From positions 1-36,264 of the forward strand of contig JAFTQV010000040.1 in the NCBI GenBank assembly GCA_017462605.1: DNA of 36,264 nucleotides, in the 5' to 3' direction. Below are positions 33,150 to 36,264 of the stretch, piece after piece. The position numbers and the translations under genes are program-made. The notes under the pieces were generated by a model, which made no database searches, had not been told where the DNA came from, and saw nothing but the letters and a program-made list of their open reading frames with translations. This DNA is from Clostridia bacterium (lineage in GTDB: Bacteria; Bacillota; Clostridia; Oscillospirales; CAG-272). The stretch's first letter is position 1, and each line of letters begins with the position of its first letter.

Positions 33150-33844
33150 TAAAGATAAGAATAGCAGATCTGAATATCGAGATAATGAATAGATACGGCT
33201 TTATCGCCACTCAGACGAAGGATTATGAGACCGACTTTGAAAAAGCGGATATCTCGGTCAGCGTCTCGGACGAGGAGCTTGAATTTGAAAGAACCGTTGC
33301 CGAAGGCGAGCACGCCCCCGAGTATCTTGAAAGCACCGCGGTATACCGCAAGATAGCCGAGGCTATCGCAAGCTATTCTGCAGTCGTTTTTCACGGAGCG
33401 GTCATTGCCCTTGGCGGTAAGGCGTACGCGGTCACGGCAAGGAGCGGCGTCGGAAAAACCACGCATCTTTCTCTCTGGCTTCGCGAGTTTAAAGACGAGG
33501 TTCATATCCTTAACGGAGACAAGCCTATCCTTCGCGATATCGGCGGAGTGATATACGCATGCGGAACTCCGTGGCGAGGCAAAGAGGGCTTCGGAATTCC
33601 CGAAATGCTCCCCCTTAGCGGAATAGCCTTTCTTGAAAGAGCTAAGGAAAATTCGGCTGCGGCTATATCAAAGGGCGCAGCGCTTATGCCTCTTATATCG
33701 CAGATATACGTACCGAAGGGAGAGGGAGCAAGGTCGGCACTAACCCTTGTGGATAAAATACTTGATAAAGTACCATCATATAAGCTATCGGTAAATATGG
33801 ATCCCGAAGCAGCCCACGTTGCGAGGCGGGCGTTTTGTAAATAA
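33146..33844 (+). CDS. HPr kinase/PEPCK-like P-loop protein
   Basis: 232-residue cytoplasmic protein resembling the C-terminal kinase half of HprK and small PEPCK-like relatives (the group that includes lasso-peptide kinases). Visible: FHGA (82-85), P-loop ARSGVGKTT (98-106), and NGDKPIL (123-129), which resembles the second metal-binding strand of the family. The HPr-binding N-terminal HprK domain is missing, so HPr is unlikely to be its substrate. It overlaps the LRR gene by four bases, so translation is coupled. No small substrate peptide is seen nearby. The partner may be one of the operon proteins, but this is inference. Confidence 0.75.
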   Translation: MIKIRIADLNIEIMNRYGFIATQTKDYETDFEKADISVSVSDEELEFERTVAEGEHAPEYLESTAVYRKIAEAIASYSAVVFHGAVIALGGKAYAVTARSGVGKTTHLSLWLREFKDEVHILNGDKPILRDIGGVIYACGTPWRGKEGFGIPEMLPLSGIAFLERAKENSAAAISKGAALMPLISQIYVPKGEGARSALTLVDKILDKVPSYKLSVNMDPEAAHVARRAFCK

Positions 33845-33878
33845 GTTTTATATTATTTTTCCGAAAAAGGAGACAGAT

Positions 33879-35393
33879 ATGGAAAATCAGAAAAAAGAAA
33901 AAGAGATCACTCTTGCATTTCTCTTTGACGTGCTTAAAAAGAGCTTGATCGTTATGTTGATCGCGGCAGTAGCTCTCGGCGCGCTTGCAGCGCTTTACGC
34001 CGCATTTATCGAGAAGCCGCAGTACCGTGCTACCGCAGGTTTCTGGGTCAACAATTCGTCCAATCAGTACGACTATGCAACTCAGCAGCAGCAATACGGA
34101 GCAATAGCTCTTGCATCAAGCTGCGTTGAGCTTGTCAGCACCGATATGCCCGTGCGCCGCGCCGTTGAGAAATATGGGCTTACGGAAAAGCTCGGCTTCG
34201 AGAATGACGACCGCTGCGTCGCCGCTCTTCGCGATACAATAAGCGCAAAGAAGATCGATAGCGATTCTGTCGTATTCTACGTTACCGTAACCGGCAATAA
34301 TCCCAATCAGACCTACGAGACCGTGACTGCTATGCAGGGCGTTGTCCCCGAGGTTCTCGAGGAGCTTCTCGGACTTAACCGCACGGAGGGTCATACGGCT
34401 CTTGTCACCGTTATCGGTCCTGTCAACTCGGTCAACGACGTTGCAACGGTGAAGACCTCTCCCGTAAAGCTCGCGCTTATTGCGGCAGTGGTAGCGGCAG
34501 TTCTTGTCTATATCGTATTCCTCATTCTTGCAATATTCGATACCTCGGTATACGGAGAGCAGAGCATAATCGAGAATTTTGATCTTCCTATCGTCGGAAA
34601 TATTCCCGCTTGGGGCAATGGCGAGCAGAGCGGCGCAAAGAAGGGCGCAAACGTTGATAAAAACGGTGTGGTTATAAGAGATTATAAGGAAAAGCTCCTA
34701 ACCGAAAAGACACCCTTCTTCGTCTCAGAGGCTTTCAATACCGTCCGTACCAACGTGATCTTCTCGGCTGCTGCCGCAAAGAATCCCGTCTTCGCGGTAA
34801 CGAGCGATATCACCGGCGCAGGCAAGACGGTTATGGCTGTTAACCTTGCTATCGCGCTCGCAAACCTTGATAAAAAGGTTCTTCTCGTTGAGGCTGATAT
34901 GAGATGCCCCGTATTTACAAAGGTATTCGGCAAAAAGTCTAAGGCAGGACTTTCCGAGCTTCTTGCGGGTATGTCCGAGAATACAGAGGACGTTACAGAA
35001 AACGTCGGATACAACGGACTGGACGTTATCTTTGGCGGCAAGATCCCCCCGAACCCCTCGGAGCTTCTCTCGGGCTTCCGTATGCAGGAGCTTGTTGAGA
35101 AATGGCGCGAGAGCTACGATTATATAGTTCTTGATACTCCCCCCATCGGCGAGATATTCGATGCAGGCGCGATCGCAGGTATTGTCAACGGATATATTCT
35201 TACCGTCAGATGCAATCACTCCAATATCAATGACGTCAAGACCGCGCAGGATAGAGTTAAGGCTGTTGGCGGTAATATCCTCGGCGTTATTATAAATGAC
35301 GTTGATCCCAAGCTTGGCAAAGGCAAAAAGAAGTATTACAGATCTTACGGAGGCTATGGCTACGGAGAAAAGAAAGCAAGAGAAAACGCCTGA
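33879..35393 (+). CDS. Fused Wzz-type chain-length regulator and BY-family tyrosine kinase
   Basis: 504-residue membrane protein that likely controls polysaccharide chain length or export. A Wzz-like N-terminus has membrane segments at about 21-43 and 196-220 with a short extracellular loop. The cytoplasmic BY-kinase domain has Walker A TSDITGAGKT (308-317), A' VLLVEADMR (334-342) and Walker B YIVLDTPP (415-422). The C-terminal tail has a Tyr cluster (Y486, Y487, Y490, Y493, Y495), the usual autophosphorylation site. Most Bacillota split these parts into two proteins; here they are fused. The start ATG at 33879 has AAAGGAG upstream. It is the third gene of the operon, 34 bases after the HprK-like gene; no glycosyltransferases are in the window. 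Confidence 0.9.
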   Translation: MENQKKEKEITLAFLFDVLKKSLIVMLIAAVALGALAALYAAFIEKPQYRATAGFWVNNSSNQYDYATQQQQYGAIALASSCVELVSTDMPVRRAVEKYGLTEKLGFENDDRCVAALRDTISAKKIDSDSVVFYVTVTGNNPNQTYETVTAMQGVVPEVLEELLGLNRTEGHTALVTVIGPVNSVNDVATVKTSPVKLALIAAVVAAVLVYIVFLILAIFDTSVYGEQSIIENFDLPIVGNIPAWGNGEQSGAKKGANVDKNGVVIRDYKEKLLTEKTPFFVSEAFNTVRTNVIFSAAAAKNPVFAVTSDITGAGKTVMAVNLAIALANLDKKVLLVEADMRCPVFTKVFGKKSKAGLSELLAGMSENTEDVTENVGYNGLDVIFGGKIPPNPSELLSGFRMQELVEKWRESYDYIVLDTPPIGEIFDAGAIAGIVNGYILTVRCNHSNINDVKTAQDRVKAVGGNILGVIINDVDPKLGKGKKKYYRSYGGYGYGEKKARENA

Positions 35394-36123
35394 AAACGAA
35401 AGATTTGAGGAAGCAAAGCGGCGTGTGCTTGGAGACGGTGCTCACGAAGGCGGTATAGGCACTCTTGCCGAGCGCGCTCTTCATAAGATACTCAAGCTTT
35501 ATTTCGATCCCGATGAGTCGCATCATGAGATCAAAATATTCGGCTCGGTCGCTGATATCAAGAACGATAGCGGTATAATTGAGATACAGACCCGCGCCCT
35601 CGCGCGCCTTCGCCCGAAGCTTGATAAATTTCTAAAGGAATACCCTGTGACAGTCGTTTTCCCCCTTGACTATAAAAAATATATAAGATACCTCGACCAC
35701 GAAACAGGACAGATATCCGAAAGAAAGCTGAGCCCAAAGCACGCCACCGTATACGATGCCGCCTTTGAAATATATAATTTAAAGGATTATATCGGGAAAG
35801 AGGGCTTTTCCGTCAAGCTTGTTTTCGTCAACGTGGATGAATACAGGATAAGAAACGAAAGAGCGCTTGGAAGGATGAGAAGAAAGGTCAGGATAGAGAG
35901 GATACCTTCCTCGATCGAAAGTATTTTGACCTTGTCATCGCCCGAGGATTACAAAGCCTTCATTCCGCCCTCGCTCGCAAATGAATTCTGCGCCGCCGAT
36001 TACGGTAAGGCTGTCGGCAAAAGATACAAATGGGAATATAGCGCGGTAAGGATACTTCTTGCCGCGGGACTCATCGAATCTATCGGCAGAGTTGGGCGAA
36101 AGAATATGTTTAAAATAATATAA
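35356..36123 (+). CDS. Predicted PD-(D/E)XK-like nuclease-fold protein
   Basis: 255-residue soluble protein, family not recognised. Residues about 39-80 fit a nuclease core: E39 (in LAERAL), D67 after a predicted strand (FGSVADIKN), and E76-x-Q78 (IIEIQT), the ExQ variant seen in BglII, with the same nine-residue Asp-to-Glu spacing. The C-terminus (about 218-255, KWEYSAVRILLAAGLIESI) looks like a winged helix. The ATG at 35356 follows GGAGG only two bases later, and it lies inside the last 38 bases of the kinase gene, a strong overlap. Earlier ATG at 35296 lies deeper inside that gene. Alternatively it is a non-catalytic DNA-binding relative. It ends immediately before the inverted-repeat element at 36122. 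Confidence 0.6.
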   Translation: MATEKRKQEKTPENERFEEAKRRVLGDGAHEGGIGTLAERALHKILKLYFDPDESHHEIKIFGSVADIKNDSGIIEIQTRALARLRPKLDKFLKEYPVTVVFPLDYKKYIRYLDHETGQISERKLSPKHATVYDAAFEIYNLKDYIGKEGFSVKLVFVNVDEYRIRNERALGRMRRKVRIERIPSSIESILTLSSPEDYKAFIPPSLANEFCAADYGKAVGKRYKWEYSAVRILLAAGLIESIGRVGRKNMFKII

Positions 36124-36208
36124 GGTGCTGAGTCATTAAGAATTCAGATAGATAAAGGCATTCGCACAAAAATAAGTAAAAATCTGAATTCTTAGTGCGA
36201 AACACCTT
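36122..36208 (+). repeat. Inverted-repeat element (terminator or small mobile remnant)
   Basis: AAGGTG / CACCTT at the edges (36122-36127, 36203-36208) and a perfect 13-bp TAAGAATTCAGAT / ATCTGAATTCTTA (36137-36149, 36182-36194) form imperfect terminal repeats of about 27 bases around a 32-base centre. It abuts the last stop codon, so it may also act as terminator of the LRR operon. It has no coding capacity. Confidence 0.65.
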
Positions 36209-36224
36209 TGGGGCTTGCTTAATT

Positions 36225-36264
36225 TAGAGCAGAAATCGTCGGATGACGAACGATAGCCGTATAA
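36225..36264 (+). repeat. Truncated copy of the 23.7 kb-type structured element
   Basis: The window ends in ATTTAGAGCAGAAAT followed by the hairpin TCGTC/GACGA and then AGCCGTA. The same order (ATTTAGAGC, GAGCAGAAAT, hairpin, GCGTAC) is seen near 23764-23815. The copy is cut by the window end, so the match cannot be extended. Confidence 0.4.

Overview
The window looks like chromosome from a Gram-positive anaerobe of the class Clostridia (Bacillota), probably an uncultured gut-type lineage. This rests on purine-rich AAGGAGG-type ribosome binding sites, many sigma-A promoters with 17-bp spacers, an oxygen-reducing flavodiiron protein with rubredoxin, a fermentative D-lactate dehydrogenase, families common in Clostridia (DUF5685, YwaF, TraX-like, BspA-type LRR, SLH), and no outer-membrane or LPS genes. 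Taxonomy is inference. I saw no rRNA, tRNA, CRISPR array, intact transposase or phage gene.

Layout. 0.1-3.0 kb (minus): ldhA followed by a flavodiiron/flavin reductase/rubredoxin fusion, one promoter, redox and fermentation. 3.1-3.9 kb: a YwaF-type membrane protein. 4.0-6.4 kb (minus): sn-glycerol-1-phosphate dehydrogenase, a short-chain dehydrogenase and a tiny Cys-rich protein. It starts from a consensus promoter divergent from a histidine phosphatase (6.5-7.1 kb). 7.2-10.7 kb (plus): VTT-domain membrane protein, TraX-like acyltransferase, EamA transporter and RsuA pseudouridine synthase. 10.8-12.2 kb (minus): an AAA ATPase with a DUF4143 tail. 12.4-15.4 kb (plus): NatA/NatB-like ABC exporter plus a second YwaF-type protein. 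15.5-16.5 kb: a membrane-bound XRE regulator with its own dyad operator. 16.6-18.8 kb: tex.

18.8-19.3 kb is a non-coding array of four complex repeats. 19.4-23.5 kb (plus) is a tight operon: DUF5685, a DnaJ-domain protein with a Cys-rich tail, a small membrane protein, rimO and pgsA. 23.5-24.0 kb is non-coding, with a terminator and a heavily structured element that shares modules with the 18.8 kb array and with the last 40 bases of the window. 23.9-26.9 kb (minus) holds two AT-rich paralogous surface proteins with GLUG-like repeats. 27.1-28.7 kb holds a cytidylate-kinase-like gene and a divergent NAD(P)H-hydrate dehydratase. 28.8-30.0 kb (minus) encodes an SLH-domain surface protein. 30.2-36.1 kb (plus) is one operon: a giant BspA-type LRR surface protein, an HPr-kinase/PEPCK-like P-loop protein, a fused Wzz/BY-tyrosine kinase and a predicted PD-(D/E)XK-like protein.

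Most genes are ordinary. The features most worth following are the dispersed structured repeat family (18.8, 23.8 and 36.2 kb), the 30.2-36.1 kb surface-protein/kinase/nuclease-like operon, the bacterial G1P dehydrogenase cluster, the AT-rich GLUG pair and the 22-bp-phased operator half-sites before the XRE gene.
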